DNA of 64,000 nt from Brevundimonas huaxiensis (GCF_014218725.1 NZ_JABBJE010000006.1:62001-126000); one strand, 5' to 3'; positions 18,806 to 28,118 are shown, counted from the first letter of the stretch. The notes: generated from the sequence alone by a model not told the origin. Made by a program: numbers and translations.

Positions 18806-19650
18806 CCCAAGGTGCGCGGCAGGTCGGCGCGGGTCACGACCCGGTCCACCATGCCCTTGTCCTGCAGATATTCGGCGCGCTGGAAGCCGGGCGGCAGTTT
18901 CTCGCGGATGGTCGCCTCGATCACGCGCGGTCCAGCGAAGCCGATCAGGGCGCCGGGCTCGGCCAGATGCACATCGCCCAGCATGGCGTAGGAGGCCGTC
19001 ACCCCGCCCGTCGTCGGATCCGTCAGGACCACGGCGTAAGGCAGTCTGGCGTCCTTCAGCTCTTCGATGGCCAAGGTGGTGCGCGCCATCTGCATCAGCG
19101 ACAGGGCGCCCTCCTGCATCCGCGCGCCGCCGGCGGCGGTGAAACAGACCAGCGGAACCTTGCGGCTCACCGCTTCGCGCGCCGCCTTGATGAAGGCTTC
19201 GCCCGCCGCCATGCCCAGCGACCCGCCCATGAAGGTGAAGTCCTGAACGATCACGACCGCGTCCTGACCGCCGACCGAACCATAGCCGATGGCCATGGTG
19301 TCCTTTCGGCCCGCGGCCTTGCGCGCGGCGTTCAGGCGATCCTTGTAGGATTTGCCGTCCGAGAATTTCAGAGGATCTTCCGGCACGTCCGGCGTGTCGA
19401 TGGACTGGAAGACACCCCCGTCGAAGGTGGCCTTCAAGCGCGTCGGCGCGTCGATGCGCATATGCCGGCCCGACGGCGTCACCCAAAGGGCGGCCTCCAG
19501 GTCCGAGCGATACAGCATCTCGCCGCTGTCGGGATCCTTGACCCAGAGATTGTCCGGGGTGTCGCGCCGCGACACGATCTTGCGCACGCCGGGCGCAAAG
19601 CGGCTCAGCCAGCCGCCGCGCTTTTCCTGAGGCTTGGTCTTGTCGTTCAT
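18760..19650 (-). CDS. accD: acetyl-CoA carboxylase carboxyltransferase subunit beta
   Basis: The product is 296 residues from the ATG at 19650 (MNDKTKPQEKRGGWL). The carboxyltransferase core is intact: FMGGSLGMAAGEAF, FTAAGGARMQEGALS, DPTTGGVTASYAMLGD and IGFAGPRVIE. With AccA it transfers carboxyl from biotin to acetyl-CoA to make malonyl-CoA. The N-terminal region that is normally a four-cysteine zinc ribbon reads LWVKDPDSGEMLYR and LWVTPSGRHMR (about residues 35-65), with no cysteine left. The gene lies 10 nt downstream of trpA. The product assignment is firm; the loss of the zinc site is notable. Confidence 0.95.
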   Translation of the reverse strand: MNDKTKPQEKRGGWLSRFAPGVRKIVSRRDTPDNLWVKDPDSGEMLYRSDLEAALWVTPSGRHMRIDAPTRLKATFDGGVFQSIDTPDVPEDPLKFSDGKSYKDRLNAARKAAGRKDTMAIGYGSVGGQDAVVIVQDFTFMGGSLGMAAGEAFIKAAREAVSRKVPLVCFTAAGGARMQEGALSLMQMARTTLAIEELKDARLPYAVVLTDPTTGGVTASYAMLGDVHLAEPGALIGFAGPRVIEATIREKLPPGFQRAEYLQDKGMVDRVVTRADLPRTLGQILSMLMGGTRAAA

Positions 19651-19660
19651 CCGCGCGCTC

Positions 19661-20503
19661 TTAGACGGTTTCCGCCACGGAAGCACTAGCGGCGACGGAT
19701 CGAACCGCATCGCCCAGCGTCTTCACCCGAGCCAGAACGCGCGGCGCGACGGGTGCGTTCGCCTCCAGCGCCGCCGCCACCTCGTCCACCAGGGCCGAGC
19801 CCACGACCACCGCATCGGCGACGCGGGCGATCTCGGCGGCCCGTTCCGGCGTCTTGACCCCGAAGCCGACCGCGACCGGCAGGCCCGAGGCCTTGCGCAC
19901 TCGCTCGACGGCCGGCGCCACCACGTCGGCGTTCGCTTCCTTGACGCCCGTCACACCCGCGACGGCGACGTAATAGACGAAGCCCGAGGTGCCCTGGACC
20001 ACGATCTTCAGCCGCTCGTCGTCCGAGGTCGGCGTCGCCAGGCGGATCAGCGAGATCGAAACCTTGTCCAGCGCCTCGATCAGCGGCCCGGCCTCTTCCG
20101 GCGGGCAGTCCACCACGATCAGACCGTCGATGCCGCAGTCGGCGGCATAGGCGGCGAAGGCGTCATAGCCCAGGCTCTCGATCGGGTTCAGATAACCCAT
20201 CAGCACGATGGGCGTGGCGTCGTCGCCCTGACGGAATTCCCTGGCCAGATCCATCGTCGAGCGAAGGCCGAAACCCGCCGCCATGCCCCGGATCGCCGCC
20301 CTCTGGATCGGCGGCCCCTCGGCCATCGGATCGCTGAACGGAAAGCCCAGTTCGATGATGTCGGCGCCCGCAGCCGGCAGGCCGTTCAGGATCGCCAACG
20401 CCTCTTCACGCGACGGATCGCCGCCCATCACATAGGGAATGAAGGCCGCACGGCCCTCGGCCTTCAGCGCCTTGAAGCGCGCATCGATACGGGCGGTGGT
20501 CAT
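19661..20503 (-). CDS. trpA: tryptophan synthase alpha subunit
   Basis: The product is 280 residues from the ATG at 20503 ([14 protein letters not shown]). Catalytic signatures are IELGFPFSDPMAEGP (general-base Glu) and GLIVVDCPPEEA (the Asp loop), followed by GVTGVKEA and the phosphate-binding GFGVKTPE. It cleaves indole-3-glycerol phosphate to indole for TrpB. The start overlaps, by 4 nt, the stop of an exported unknown protein rather than trpB, which is unusual. Confidence 0.96.
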   Translation of the reverse strand: MTTARIDARFKALKAEGRAAFIPYVMGGDPSREEALAILNGLPAAGADIIELGFPFSDPMAEGPPIQRAAIRGMAAGFGLRSTMDLAREFRQGDDATPIVLMGYLNPIESLGYDAFAAYAADCGIDGLIVVDCPPEEAGPLIEALDKVSISLIRLATPTSDDERLKIVVQGTSGFVYYVAVAGVTGVKEANADVVAPAVERVRKASGLPVAVGFGVKTPERAAEIARVADAVVVGSALVDEVAAALEANAPVAPRVLARVKTLGDAVRSVAASASVAETV

Positions 20504-20991
20504 TGTTGCGGCGATCCGGCGGCGGCAGGCGGTGTCGCGGCCGCAGCAGCGGCGCACACGTCGCCCGGAATGGTGGCGAAGCCCAGATAGCCGGGCAGTT
20601 CGGCGACGGCGGTCTTGGTGGTGTCGTAGAAGGCGACCATCTGCATGCCGTCGCAGCCGCCGGCCTCGCGGCGCTTGATGAAGACGACGCGGTTGTCGTC
20701 GCCGCCGGCGGCCAGCCAGTTCTTGGTTTCCAGATCGGCGATATAGGCGTCGGCCAGGGCGCCGATCTGGCCCAGCTGTGCGGTCACGCACCAGGCCCGT
20801 CCCGTCAGATTGTTCAGTCCCCCGCAATCGGGTGACAACTCGGCGCCGGGCAGCAGCCCGACGTCGGCCGGACCGCCCTGCTGCGCCGACTGCGGCGCGA
20901 CGGAGGCCGGCGTCCGGCTAGAAGTCTGGGCCTGCGCAACGGCGGCGGACAGGCTCAGGACGGCGGTCGCCGCAAGAAGGGTACGGATCAC
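20500..20991 (-). CDS. exported protein of unknown function between trpB and trpA
   Basis: The product is 163 residues from a GTG at 20991. Residues 1-22 form a Sec signal peptide ([20 protein letters not shown], then AQ). The mature part has four cysteines (SPDCGG, RAWCVT, GGCDGM, GDVCAA), enough for two disulfides, and an Ala/Pro-rich tail. It shares GTGA with the trpB stop and ATGA with the trpA start, so it is translationally coupled on both sides. No domain is recognised; the repeated phrases [15 protein letters not shown] and [12 protein letters not shown] could seed a search. A link to tryptophan synthesis is not implied by the sequence, since the protein should be periplasmic. Confidence 0.8.
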   Translation of the reverse strand: MIRTLLAATAVLSLSAAVAQAQTSSRTPASVAPQSAQQGGPADVGLLPGAELSPDCGGLNNLTGRAWCVTAQLGQIGALADAYIADLETKNWLAAGGDDNRVVFIKRREAGGCDGMQMVAFYDTTKTAVAELPGYLGFATIPGDVCAAAAAATPPAAAGSPQQ

Positions 20992-22250
20992 AGGTTCACT
21001 CCCAGATGTTTGGCGACCTGGAAGATGTCCTTGTCGCCGCGCCCCGACATCAGCAAAACGACGTCGCCGCCCTTGCCGACTTCGCGCGCCACTTCGCCCG
21101 TCCGCGCCAGGGCGTGGGCGGGCTCCAGCGCCGGAATGATGCCTTCCAGCTTCGAGCACAGCTGGAAGGCTTCCAGCGCCTCATTGTCCGTCGCCGAGCG
21201 ATATTCGGCCCGGCCGATGTCGTGCAGCCAGGCGTGTTCCGGCCCGATGCCGGGATAGTCCAGCCCGGCCGAGATCGAGTGCCCCTCGACGATGTTGCCG
21301 TCCTCGTCCTGAAGCAAGTACGTCCGGTTGCCGTGCAGCACGCCAGATCGCCCGCCCTTCAGCGAGGCCGCGTGATCCGGCGTATCCAGACCATGGCCGG
21401 CGGCTTCTACGCCGATCAGCCGCACGCCCTCGTCCTCGATGAAGGGGTGGAAGGCGCCGATGGCGTTCGACCCGCCGCCGATGCAGGCGACCACCGCTTC
21501 GGGCAGCTTGCCCATCCGGGCCATCGACTGGCTCTTGATCTCCTTGCCGATCACCGACTGGAAATCGCGGACCATGGCTGGATAGGGGTGCGGACCCGCC
21601 GCCGTGCCGATGATGTAATAGGTGTCCGAGACATTGGTGACCCAGTCGCGCATCGCCTCATTCATCGCGTCCTTCAGCGTCGCGGCGCCGGCCGTGACCG
21701 AGAAGACTTCCGAACCCAGCAGACGCATGCGGAACACGTTCGGCTGCTGCCGCTCCACGTCCACCGCGCCCATATAGACGGTGCAGGGCAGGCCGAACCG
21801 CGCCGACACGGTCGCCGAGGCCACGCCGTGCTGCCCCGCGCCGGTCTCGGCGATGATGCGCGTCTTGCCCATGCGACGGGCCAGCAGGATCTGGCCCATG
21901 CAGTTGTTGATCTTGTGCGCGCCCGTATGGTTCAGGTCCTCGCGCTTCAGCCAGATGTTCGCCCCGCCGAAATGTTCGGTCAAGCGTTCGGCGAAATACA
22001 GCGGGCTCTCGCGACCGACGTAATGCTCCAGATAACCGTCCAGCTCGGCCTGGAAACTGGGGTCCGCCTTGGCCGCCTTGTAGGCCGCGTCGAGCTCATG
22101 GATCAGCGGCATCAGGGTCTCGGCCACAAACTGACCGCCATACGGACCGAAGCGACCCTGCGCGTCCGGCCAGGCATAGGCGTTCGACAGCGGCTGGGTG
22201 GAATCGGCGGCTTGAATGGAGGTTTGGGCGTTCACGGTTTCGACTTTCAC
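20988..22250 (-). CDS. trpB: tryptophan synthase beta subunit
   Basis: The product is 420 residues. The PLP lysine lies in HTGAHKINN, with [10 protein letters not shown], the phosphate-binding GGGSNAIG and ARTGE near the end. It condenses indole with serine to make tryptophan. The listed start is a GTG at 22250; a GTG five codons in (MNAQTS) is also possible. It lies 17 nt downstream of trpF. It is separated from trpA by a coupled exported-protein gene. Confidence 0.96.
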   Translation of the reverse strand: MKVETVNAQTSIQAADSTQPLSNAYAWPDAQGRFGPYGGQFVAETLMPLIHELDAAYKAAKADPSFQAELDGYLEHYVGRESPLYFAERLTEHFGGANIWLKREDLNHTGAHKINNCMGQILLARRMGKTRIIAETGAGQHGVASATVSARFGLPCTVYMGAVDVERQQPNVFRMRLLGSEVFSVTAGAATLKDAMNEAMRDWVTNVSDTYYIIGTAAGPHPYPAMVRDFQSVIGKEIKSQSMARMGKLPEAVVACIGGGSNAIGAFHPFIEDEGVRLIGVEAAGHGLDTPDHAASLKGGRSGVLHGNRTYLLQDEDGNIVEGHSISAGLDYPGIGPEHAWLHDIGRAEYRSATDNEALEAFQLCSKLEGIIPALEPAHALARTGEVAREVGKGGDVVLLMSGRGDKDIFQVAKHLGVNL

Positions 22251-22267
22251 GCGGAGAGGCGTCGCAA

Positions 22268-22909
22268 TTACGACCGGCGCGCGTTTTGGATGAAGGCCGC
22301 GATCCGGTCGGCGTCCTTAACACCCGGCGCGCTTTCCACGCCAGAGGACACATCGACCATGGGCGCGCCCGTGATCCTCAGCGCCTCGGCCACATTATCC
22401 GGGTTCAGCCCCCCCGCCAGGAACCACGGATGGCGAAAGGCGCGGCCGGACAGCAGGGTCCAGTCGAAACTGTGCCCCACCCCGCCGGGCAGCGCCGACC
22501 CCTCCGGCGGCTTGGCGTCGAACATCAGATGATCGGCATGATCATCCCACGCATCGGCGGCCGCGAAGTCGTCCGCCTGGCGGATGGGCAAGGCTTTGAT
22601 CACCCCCGCCCCCGTAAGCGCCCGCACCTGTTCTGCCCGCTGCGCCGTCTCAGACCCGTGCAACTGGATGAAGTCGGGCCTCAGCGTCCGGGCGATCTGT
22701 TGGAGCAGGGCGTGGTCGGGATCGACCGTCACCGCCACGATCTTGGCCCGCCCCCGCGCCCGCTCGAACAAAGCGGCGGCGGTTTGGGGATCCAGATGGC
22801 GCGGGCTTTTGGGGAACACCACCGCCCCAACGAAATCCGTCCCGCCCTCCAGGGCGACGTCCAGCGTGTCGGGCGTGGTCACTCCGCAGATCTTGATCTT
22901 GGTGGTCAT
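22268..22909 (-). CDS. trpF: phosphoribosylanthranilate isomerase
   Basis: The product is 213 residues from the ATG at 22909 ([14 protein letters not shown]). It is a TIM barrel with the catalytic Cys in KICGV, then FIQLHGSE, the catalytic Asp region [16 protein letters not shown] and the phosphate site [10 protein letters not shown]. It isomerises N-(5-phosphoribosyl)anthranilate in tryptophan synthesis. It is the first gene of trpF-trpB-unknown-trpA-accD. Confidence 0.95.
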   Translation of the reverse strand: MTTKIKICGVTTPDTLDVALEGGTDFVGAVVFPKSPRHLDPQTAAALFERARGRAKIVAVTVDPDHALLQQIARTLRPDFIQLHGSETAQRAEQVRALTGAGVIKALPIRQADDFAAADAWDDHADHLMFDAKPPEGSALPGGVGHSFDWTLLSGRAFRHPWFLAGGLNPDNVAEALRITGAPMVDVSSGVESAPGVKDADRIAAFIQNARRS

Positions 22910-22949
22910 CCCTCGACCTGCGCGTCCGATCCCGCAGGCGTCAAGAGCC

Positions 22950-23702
22950 TCAACCCACGCTCTCGGGCGCCGTGAAGATCGAGGCGACCTCGTCCGCCGT
23001 CGCGAGGCGCCACTGACCGGGCGCCAGATCGGCGGGTAGGACCAGCCCGCCCAGCCGTTCGCGATGCAGGGTCTCGACATGGTTGCCGGCTGCGGCGAAC
23101 ATCCGGCGCACCTGATGATAGCGGCCTTCCGTCACCGTCAGCAGGGCCTCGGTCGGCGACACCACGTCCAGCACCGCCGGCGCCAACGGCTTGTCCTCGC
23201 CCTCCAGCACCAGCTCGCCCGAAGCGAACAGCGCGCCTTCGGTTCCGGTCAACGGCCGCGCCAGACCCGCCCGATAAACCTTTGTCACATGGCGCTTGGG
23301 ACTGATCACCCGGTGCAGAAGATCGCCGTCGTCGGTCAGCAGCAGCAGACCCGTCGTCTGCTTGTCCAGCCGTCCGATGGTCGAGATGGCGGGATCGCGC
23401 GCCCGCCAGCGCCCCGGCAGGATGTCATAGACCAGCGCCCCTTCTTCCTTGTGCGAACAGGTCATGCCCAGCGGCTTGTTCAGCAGGATCACCAACCCCT
23501 GCACCGGATCCAGCGGCTCGCCGTCGATCTCCATTCGGGTGGGCAGATCGGGCGTCACGGCGATGCGTTTGGACACGTCCGTCAGGTCCGCCCCGTCCAG
23601 CACGATGCCGCCCGCCTTGGCCATCCGCGCCATTTCGGCGCGTGATCCATAGCCCATCGAGCCCAGCAGACGATCGACCCTCGACGTCGGGACTTTCTTC
23701 AT
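22950..23702 (-). CDS. rsuA: RsuA-type 16S rRNA pseudouridine synthase
   Basis: The product is 250 residues with an N-terminal S4 RNA-binding domain (about residues 7-55: RVDRLLGSMGYGSRAEMARM) and a pseudouridine synthase domain. The catalytic Asp is in GRLDKQTTGLLLLTDDG, with LLNKPLGMTCSHK upstream and GRYHQVRRMFAAAGNHV downstream, as in RsuA. The likely target is U516 of 16S rRNA. It lies 40 nt upstream of trpF on the same strand. RsuA and RluE-like enzymes are hard to separate by eye. Confidence 0.88.
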   Translation of the reverse strand: MKKVPTSRVDRLLGSMGYGSRAEMARMAKAGGIVLDGADLTDVSKRIAVTPDLPTRMEIDGEPLDPVQGLVILLNKPLGMTCSHKEEGALVYDILPGRWRARDPAISTIGRLDKQTTGLLLLTDDGDLLHRVISPKRHVTKVYRAGLARPLTGTEGALFASGELVLEGEDKPLAPAVLDVVSPTEALLTVTEGRYHQVRRMFAAAGNHVETLHRERLGGLVLPADLAPGQWRLATADEVASIFTAPESVG

Positions 23703-23734
23703 GCGTTACCGCCCTTCGAACTGCTTGAGCGCGG

Positions 23735-24634
23735 TCACTTCACCGCCTCGAACAGCTTGTAGCCGCCCGCCTCGGCGACCAGCCGCACCCGCTTGAACGC
23801 CGCGTTCAGCTCGGCCTCATACGGCAGGTGCCGGTTGGCCACGACCCAGGCGACGCCGCCCTTTTTCAGAAGCTCCGCCGCCTTGCGGATGAAGGCCTGA
23901 CCCAGCCGCCGGTCCTCGGCGCCGCCGTCGTGGAAGGGCGGATTGCTGACGACGAAATCCTTGTCGCCTTGGGCCTCCAGGATGCGGGCGTCCGACCACC
24001 ACACCTTGGCGCGGTCGTCGTCGATATTGCGGCGAGCGGCCTGGATGGCGCGGCGATCCAGATCGACCATCTTCAGCTTGGTCACGGCGGTCGAGCGCAG
24101 CACCACGATCGACAGCGCGCCATAGCCGCAGCCCAGATCGACCCCCTCGCCCTTCATTGCCGGCAGATGTTCGGCCAGCAGCGCCGAGCCCGGATCGATC
24201 CGGTCCCAGGCGAATACGCCGGGCTGGGACCAGGCTTCCAGTCCCGGCACGATCTGCGGCCCGCCCGCGGCGATGGCCTCGTCCAGCCCCTCGACCGTTT
24301 CGGGCCGAATGACGATGCAGCGGCGATGGTGCGCCTTGGCGGTCTCGGCGACCTCCAGGCCGAACGTCTTCAGCTCCTTGCCCAGGCGCGATCCGCCCTT
24401 GTCCTTGGGCGCCATGACATCCAGCCGTCCGCCGACCTTCAGCGCCTTCAGCGCCAGGGCCAGCACATAGCGCCGCTCCAGCACGCCGGGCGGGGCGTAG
24501 ATCGTGACGCTGTCGGCCGAGCCAGGGTCCTGCGCCTCCAGCGCAGCCGAGTCCGGAATCAGGGGCGAGGTTTGGATTGCGTCGCCGGGCGGATCGAAAA
24601 CGACCGGCGGACGGCCATACAATAGCGTGGTCAT
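23735..24634 (-). CDS. RsmC-like class I SAM methyltransferase
   Basis: The product is 299 residues from the ATG at 24634 (MTTLLYGRPP). The SAM loop is VDLGCGYGALS and the catalytic SNPPFHDGG motif is that of N2-guanine methyltransferases such as RsmC and RlmG. The N-terminal half is the degenerate second domain seen in RsmC. A 16S rRNA G1207-type activity is likely but not proven. It lies 4 nt after uppP and 32 nt before rsuA, forming a run of envelope and rRNA-modification genes. Confidence 0.85.
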   Translation of the reverse strand: MTTLLYGRPPVVFDPPGDAIQTSPLIPDSAALEAQDPGSADSVTIYAPPGVLERRYVLALALKALKVGGRLDVMAPKDKGGSRLGKELKTFGLEVAETAKAHHRRCIVIRPETVEGLDEAIAAGGPQIVPGLEAWSQPGVFAWDRIDPGSALLAEHLPAMKGEGVDLGCGYGALSIVVLRSTAVTKLKMVDLDRRAIQAARRNIDDDRAKVWWSDARILEAQGDKDFVVSNPPFHDGGAEDRRLGQAFIRKAAELLKKGGVAWVVANRHLPYEAELNAAFKRVRLVAEAGGYKLFEAVK

Positions 24635-24638
24635 GATC

Positions 24639-25439
24639 TCAGAACCCCGCCTGCAACAGCGCCAACCCAACGACGCCGACCACGATCCGCCACCAGGCGA
24701 AGACGCCGAAGCCCCGCTTGGATACGAAATCCAGCAGGAACCGCACCACCGCCAGGGCCGAGATGAAGGCCACGACGAAACCCACGGCGATCAGGCCGAT
24801 GTCGCTGAAATCCAGCGTCTTGTGGTTCTTCAGCAGGTCATAGGCCACCGCTGCCCCCATGGTGGGCAGGGCCAGAAAGAAGCTGAACTCGGCCGCCGAC
24901 CGCTTGTCTGTTTTCAGCAGCAAGCCGCCGGCGATGGTGGCGCCGGACCGCGACACGCCGGGGATCATGGCCAGGCACTGGAACAGGCCGATCAGGAAAT
25001 AGATGCGCATCGGATAGGCCTCGGCGTCCAGCCACCTGGGCTTCTTGTCCATCCGATCCAGCAGCAGCAGGATCACCCCGCCGACGATCAGGGCGATGCA
25101 CACCACCTGGGGCGTCTCGAACAGCACCGTCTTGATGAAGTCATAGGCCAGGAATCCGATCACGACGGCCGGCGCGAAGGCGACCAGCAGCCCGATCAGG
25201 AATCGGCGCGCCTCGGCGTCGAAGGGCCAGCGCGTCGCCAAGGTCCACAGCTTCTTGAAATAGACGCTGACGATGGCCAGCAGAGCGCCCAGCTGGATCA
25301 CGATCTCGAACGTCTTGCCCGCGCTCTCGAAGCCCATGAAGTGGCCCAAGAGCAGCATATGGCCGGTGGACGAGACGGGAATGAACTCGGTCAGCCCCTC
25401 GACCAGACCCAGAATGATGGCGGCAAGCCAGTCCGACAT
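24639..25439 (-). CDS. uppP: undecaprenyl-diphosphatase UppP (BacA family)
   Basis: The product is 266 residues from the ATG at 25439 ([19 protein letters not shown]). It has the two BacA motifs: [19 protein letters not shown] near the N-terminus and [10 protein letters not shown] in the middle, with about eight hydrophobic helices. The enzyme dephosphorylates undecaprenyl pyrophosphate on the periplasmic side, recycling the carrier lipid; family members give bacitracin resistance. Gene order puts it first in uppP-methyltransferase-rsuA. Confidence 0.95.
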   Translation of the reverse strand: MSDWLAAIILGLVEGLTEFIPVSSTGHMLLLGHFMGFESAGKTFEIVIQLGALLAIVSVYFKKLWTLATRWPFDAEARRFLIGLLVAFAPAVVIGFLAYDFIKTVLFETPQVVCIALIVGGVILLLLDRMDKKPRWLDAEAYPMRIYFLIGLFQCLAMIPGVSRSGATIAGGLLLKTDKRSAAEFSFFLALPTMGAAVAYDLLKNHKTLDFSDIGLIAVGFVVAFISALAVVRFLLDFVSKRGFGVFAWWRIVVGVVGLALLQAGF

Positions 25440-25493
25440 GAGACCCTCGAAAACCAATGCGCCCGGAACGCGCCGCGCCCGGATGCCTTCCCC

Positions 25494-25530
25494 CTAGAGC
25501 ATGATCGTTTCGGACGGAACGACCCGTTTG
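25494..25530. repeat. possible dispersed palindromic repeat in the uppP/efflux-gene spacer
   Basis: The 138-bp divergent spacer contains CTAGAGCATGATCGTTTCGG, whose core CGTTTCGGACGGAACG (25506-25521) is an imperfect inverted repeat. From memory, CTAGAGCATGATCGTTTCGG-like elements recur between genes in many alphaproteobacteria. Only one copy is seen in this window, so a repeat status rests on recall. Confidence 0.4.
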
Positions 25531-25577
25531 GGCCAGCGGTTGGCTTTCAGCCACGATTGCGCGAGAAGAAGCCGACA

Positions 25578-26570
25578 ATGACGACCCCCGCCCCCGCCCC
25601 CGCCTCGCTTGACGACGCCCATCTGGCCACGCGCCGCATCACCCGCCTGTCGGTCGGGGTCGCGGTGGCGCTGATAGCGATGAAGGCCTTTGCGCTCGGC
25701 GCTTCAGGCTCGGTCTCCATCCTGGCGACCCTGGCGGATTCGGTGCTGGATCTGGCGGCGTCCCTGACCACCTTCTTCGCCGTGCGCTGGGCCGCCGCCC
25801 CGGCCGACGAAAACCATCGCTATGGCCATGGCAAGGGCGAGGCCCTGTCCGCCCTGGTCCAGGCCGGACTGGTCTTCGCCTCGGCCCTCTTCATCGCGTG
25901 GGAGGGTGTGCAGCGCATCTTCGATCCCCGTCCCGTCACCGCCGGCCTTTGGGCCACGGGGGTCATGGTCGCGGCCATCGCCATCACCGCCTGGCTGGTG
26001 TGGATGCAGACCCAGACGCTGAAGAAGACCGGCTCCCTCGCCGTCGCCGGCGACCGCGCCCACTATGCGGCGGACCTCGCCGCCAACGTCGTGGTGCTGA
26101 TCGGCGTGATTTCGGGCGCCTTCCTGGGCGCGCCGGGACTGGATGCGGCCGCCGGCATCGTCGTCGCCGTCTGGCTGTTCTGGGGCGCGACGGGGATGTT
26201 GAAGGCCGCCGCCGATCACCTGCTGGATCGCGCCGTGCCCGAGGCCGACCGCGCCGCCATCACCAAGGCCGTCCTGGCCGACCCCCAGGTCTTTGGCGTG
26301 CACCAGCTGCGCACCCGCATGTCCGGTCAGGTGATGATGATCCAGATGCATGTCGACCTGGACGCGCACCAGACGCTGGACGCCGCCCACGCCATCGTCG
26401 TCGCCGCCGAAAACCGGGTGCTGGCCCAGTATCCCGCCGCCGACATCCTGATCCACGCCGACCCGCGCGGCCACGCCCGTCCGCAGCCCGCGCTCCCGGC
26501 CGCCGCTCCAGCCGAGCCGCAAGCCGCCCCCGCCTCGACCGGCCCCGCGCCCAAGGGGCCGTGGTCCTGA
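25578..26570 (+). CDS. cation diffusion facilitator (FieF/CzcD-type metal efflux)
   Basis: The product is 330 residues from the ATG at 25578; the much longer open frame upstream is antisense to uppP and rejected. It shows six hydrophobic helices, the metal-site motif ADSVLDLAAS in TM2, and the HRYGHGKGEALSALVQ loop, then DRAHYAADLAANV in TM5 (two Asp/His metal ligands). A cytoplasmic C-terminal domain has the family-like VFGVHQLRTRMSG. It exports Zn, Fe or another divalent ion by proton antiport. The last 35 residues are an Ala/Pro-rich tail not typical of the family. Confidence 0.92.
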   Translation: MTTPAPAPASLDDAHLATRRITRLSVGVAVALIAMKAFALGASGSVSILATLADSVLDLAASLTTFFAVRWAAAPADENHRYGHGKGEALSALVQAGLVFASALFIAWEGVQRIFDPRPVTAGLWATGVMVAAIAITAWLVWMQTQTLKKTGSLAVAGDRAHYAADLAANVVVLIGVISGAFLGAPGLDAAAGIVVAVWLFWGATGMLKAAADHLLDRAVPEADRAAITKAVLADPQVFGVHQLRTRMSGQVMMIQMHVDLDAHQTLDAAHAIVVAAENRVLAQYPAADILIHADPRGHARPQPALPAAAPAEPQAAPASTGPAPKGPWS

Positions 26571-26592
26571 CCTTGCGTCCAATTTCAATGCA

Positions 26593-26608
26593 GTAAACGC
26601 GCATTAAC
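26593..26608 (+). promoter_or_regulatory. CtrA-like box upstream of the GST gene
   Basis: GTAA, seven bases, then TTAAC (26593-26608) differs by one base from the Caulobacter CtrA consensus TTAA-N7-TTAAC. It lies 24 nt upstream of the glutathione S-transferase start. A single near-match in a short gap can arise by chance. Confidence 0.3.
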
Positions 26609-26631
26609 GGGTCCGGGCGCATCAACCCCTG

Positions 26632-27318
26632 ATGGCCGACCCTTGCGTTCTCTTCCACTTCGCCTTCCAGCCCGCCTCGCGCGCCGCGCGACTGGCGCTG
26701 GGAGAGGCGCGGATCGAATGGACGGATGCGCCGGTCCGTCCGTGGGAAGACGATTGCCCGGTCAATGACTTCAACCCGTCCGGTCTGCCGCCGGTGATCC
26801 AGACGATGGATCGCGGCCGTCCGTTGGTGCTGTGCGAACTGCCCGCCATCCTGGGCTGGATAGAGGATCAGCAGAAGGGCCCTCTGCTGCTGCCCGCCGA
26901 CCTCGCCGAACGGGCCGAGGCGCGCCGACTGACCGGCTGGTTCGAGCGCCGCTTCATGGACGAGGTCGACGCCGTCCTGCTGCACGAGCGGATGGAAAAA
27001 CCCCTGCTCAAGCTGGGCCCGCCCGAAGCCCGCGCCCTGCGTGACGGCCGCGACGCCCTGAAATCCCACCTCGCCATGCTGGAGGACCTGGTCGCCGCGC
27101 GCGACTGGCTGGCCGGCCGCCGCCTGTCCCAGGCCGATCTGATCGCCGCCGCCCACCTGTCGGTGCTGGACTATTTCGGCGAGATCCAGTGGAAGACCTG
27201 GCCCGGCCTGAAGACCTGGTACTCCAAGGTCAAATCCCGCCCCTGCTTCCGCCCCCTGCTCGCCGACCGCTTCGTCGGCGTGCCGCCGTCGGCGTGGTAT
27301 GCGGACCTGGATTTCTAG
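26632..27318 (+). CDS. glutathione S-transferase family protein
   Basis: The product is 228 residues. It has an N-terminal thioredoxin-like GST domain (VLFHFAFQPASRAARLALGE, then PSGLPPVIQ and the gamma-Glu site ELPAILGWIE) and an all-helical C-terminal domain ending GLKTWYSKVKSRPCFRPLL. It conjugates or reduces substrates with glutathione; the target is unknown. It is placed 61 nt after the metal efflux gene. Confidence 0.88.
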   Translation: MADPCVLFHFAFQPASRAARLALGEARIEWTDAPVRPWEDDCPVNDFNPSGLPPVIQTMDRGRPLVLCELPAILGWIEDQQKGPLLLPADLAERAEARRLTGWFERRFMDEVDAVLLHERMEKPLLKLGPPEARALRDGRDALKSHLAMLEDLVAARDWLAGRRLSQADLIAAAHLSVLDYFGEIQWKTWPGLKTWYSKVKSRPCFRPLLADRFVGVPPSAWYADLDF

Positions 27319-27440
27319 ACTCAAAGCCGACGTGCTTGATGACCGCTTAGGGTGGGAAGCGGACATTACCAAACGCAGTTTTACAATCCTTGACTGCTCA
27401 TCCTAAGCACCATCTGATTGGGTGTTCTAAGGAGGGCGTC

Positions 27441-28118
27441 ATGATCCATAATCTTGCAGCGCTTACGCTTGTGGTCGCGCAGGCGACGGCGCCCGATCCC
27501 CTAACTGAAGCGGCCCTGAACGCGCTACGCGCCAGCATCGCGGAGGCAAAAGAAGCACAGAGCGCATTGCCTCCGCCACAGACGGATCAAGAACGCCTGG
27601 AGCGCATGGGGGCTATCGACCAGGCCGCTCGACAAGGTCTTTGGAAGGCTCTGGCGAACGTGCCGCCGCCCGAACGCGCGCGAGTTCGACGCGCGCTTTG
27701 GCCCGAGGTACGGGCGGTCGATGTCGAAAACCAGCAGCAGTTGTTGGCGATGGTGCCCGAGGACGGCTGGTTCAGAAAAAGTCGCTACGGCGACAACGCA
27801 GCCGCGTCGGCGTTCCTCGTTGTGCAGCATGGCGATGAGACGCTGTGGGAGCGCTTTCTGCCTATTCTCGCCGACCTTGTGCCTAGCGGGGAAGTCGCAG
27901 GTTCGGAGTACGCCATGATGTATGACCGGCTGCAGATGACGAGGGATCAACCTCAGAGATACGGGACACAGATGACCTGCCCTTACGGCACCGGTCAGTG
28001 GACGCTTTGGCGGCTTGAGGATGCGGAGCGCGTCGACGAATTTCGAGCTTTGGTCGGTCTCGGGCCGGTTGCAGAATATGTCGACAGCTTCAAAACGCGG
28101 GCTCCTCCGACCTGCTGA
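27441..28118 (+). CDS. DUF6624-like protein of unknown function
   Basis: The product is 225 residues from the ATG at 27441, fixed by AAGGAGG about 6 nt upstream. A hydrophobic start (MIHNLAALTLVVAQATA) may be a weak signal peptide. The stretch SAFLVVQHGDETLWERFLPI followed by YAMMYDRLQM resembles the DUF6624 pattern (a QH-D-xxx-Q core). Base composition is visibly less GC-rich and third-position bias weaker than in neighbours, as is the spacer upstream, suggesting recent acquisition between the GST and queG genes. Function unknown. Confidence 0.7.
   Translation: MIHNLAALTLVVAQATAPDPLTEAALNALRASIAEAKEAQSALPPPQTDQERLERMGAIDQAARQGLWKALANVPPPERARVRRALWPEVRAVDVENQQQLLAMVPEDGWFRKSRYGDNAAASAFLVVQHGDETLWERFLPILADLVPSGEVAGSEYAMMYDRLQMTRDQPQRYGTQMTCPYGTGQWTLWRLEDAERVDEFRALVGLGPVAEYVDSFKTRAPPTC

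Noticed and set aside
21006-22532. 508-codon plus-strand open frame
   Set aside because: It is antisense to trpB and the end of trpF, and its translation has no recognisable motif.
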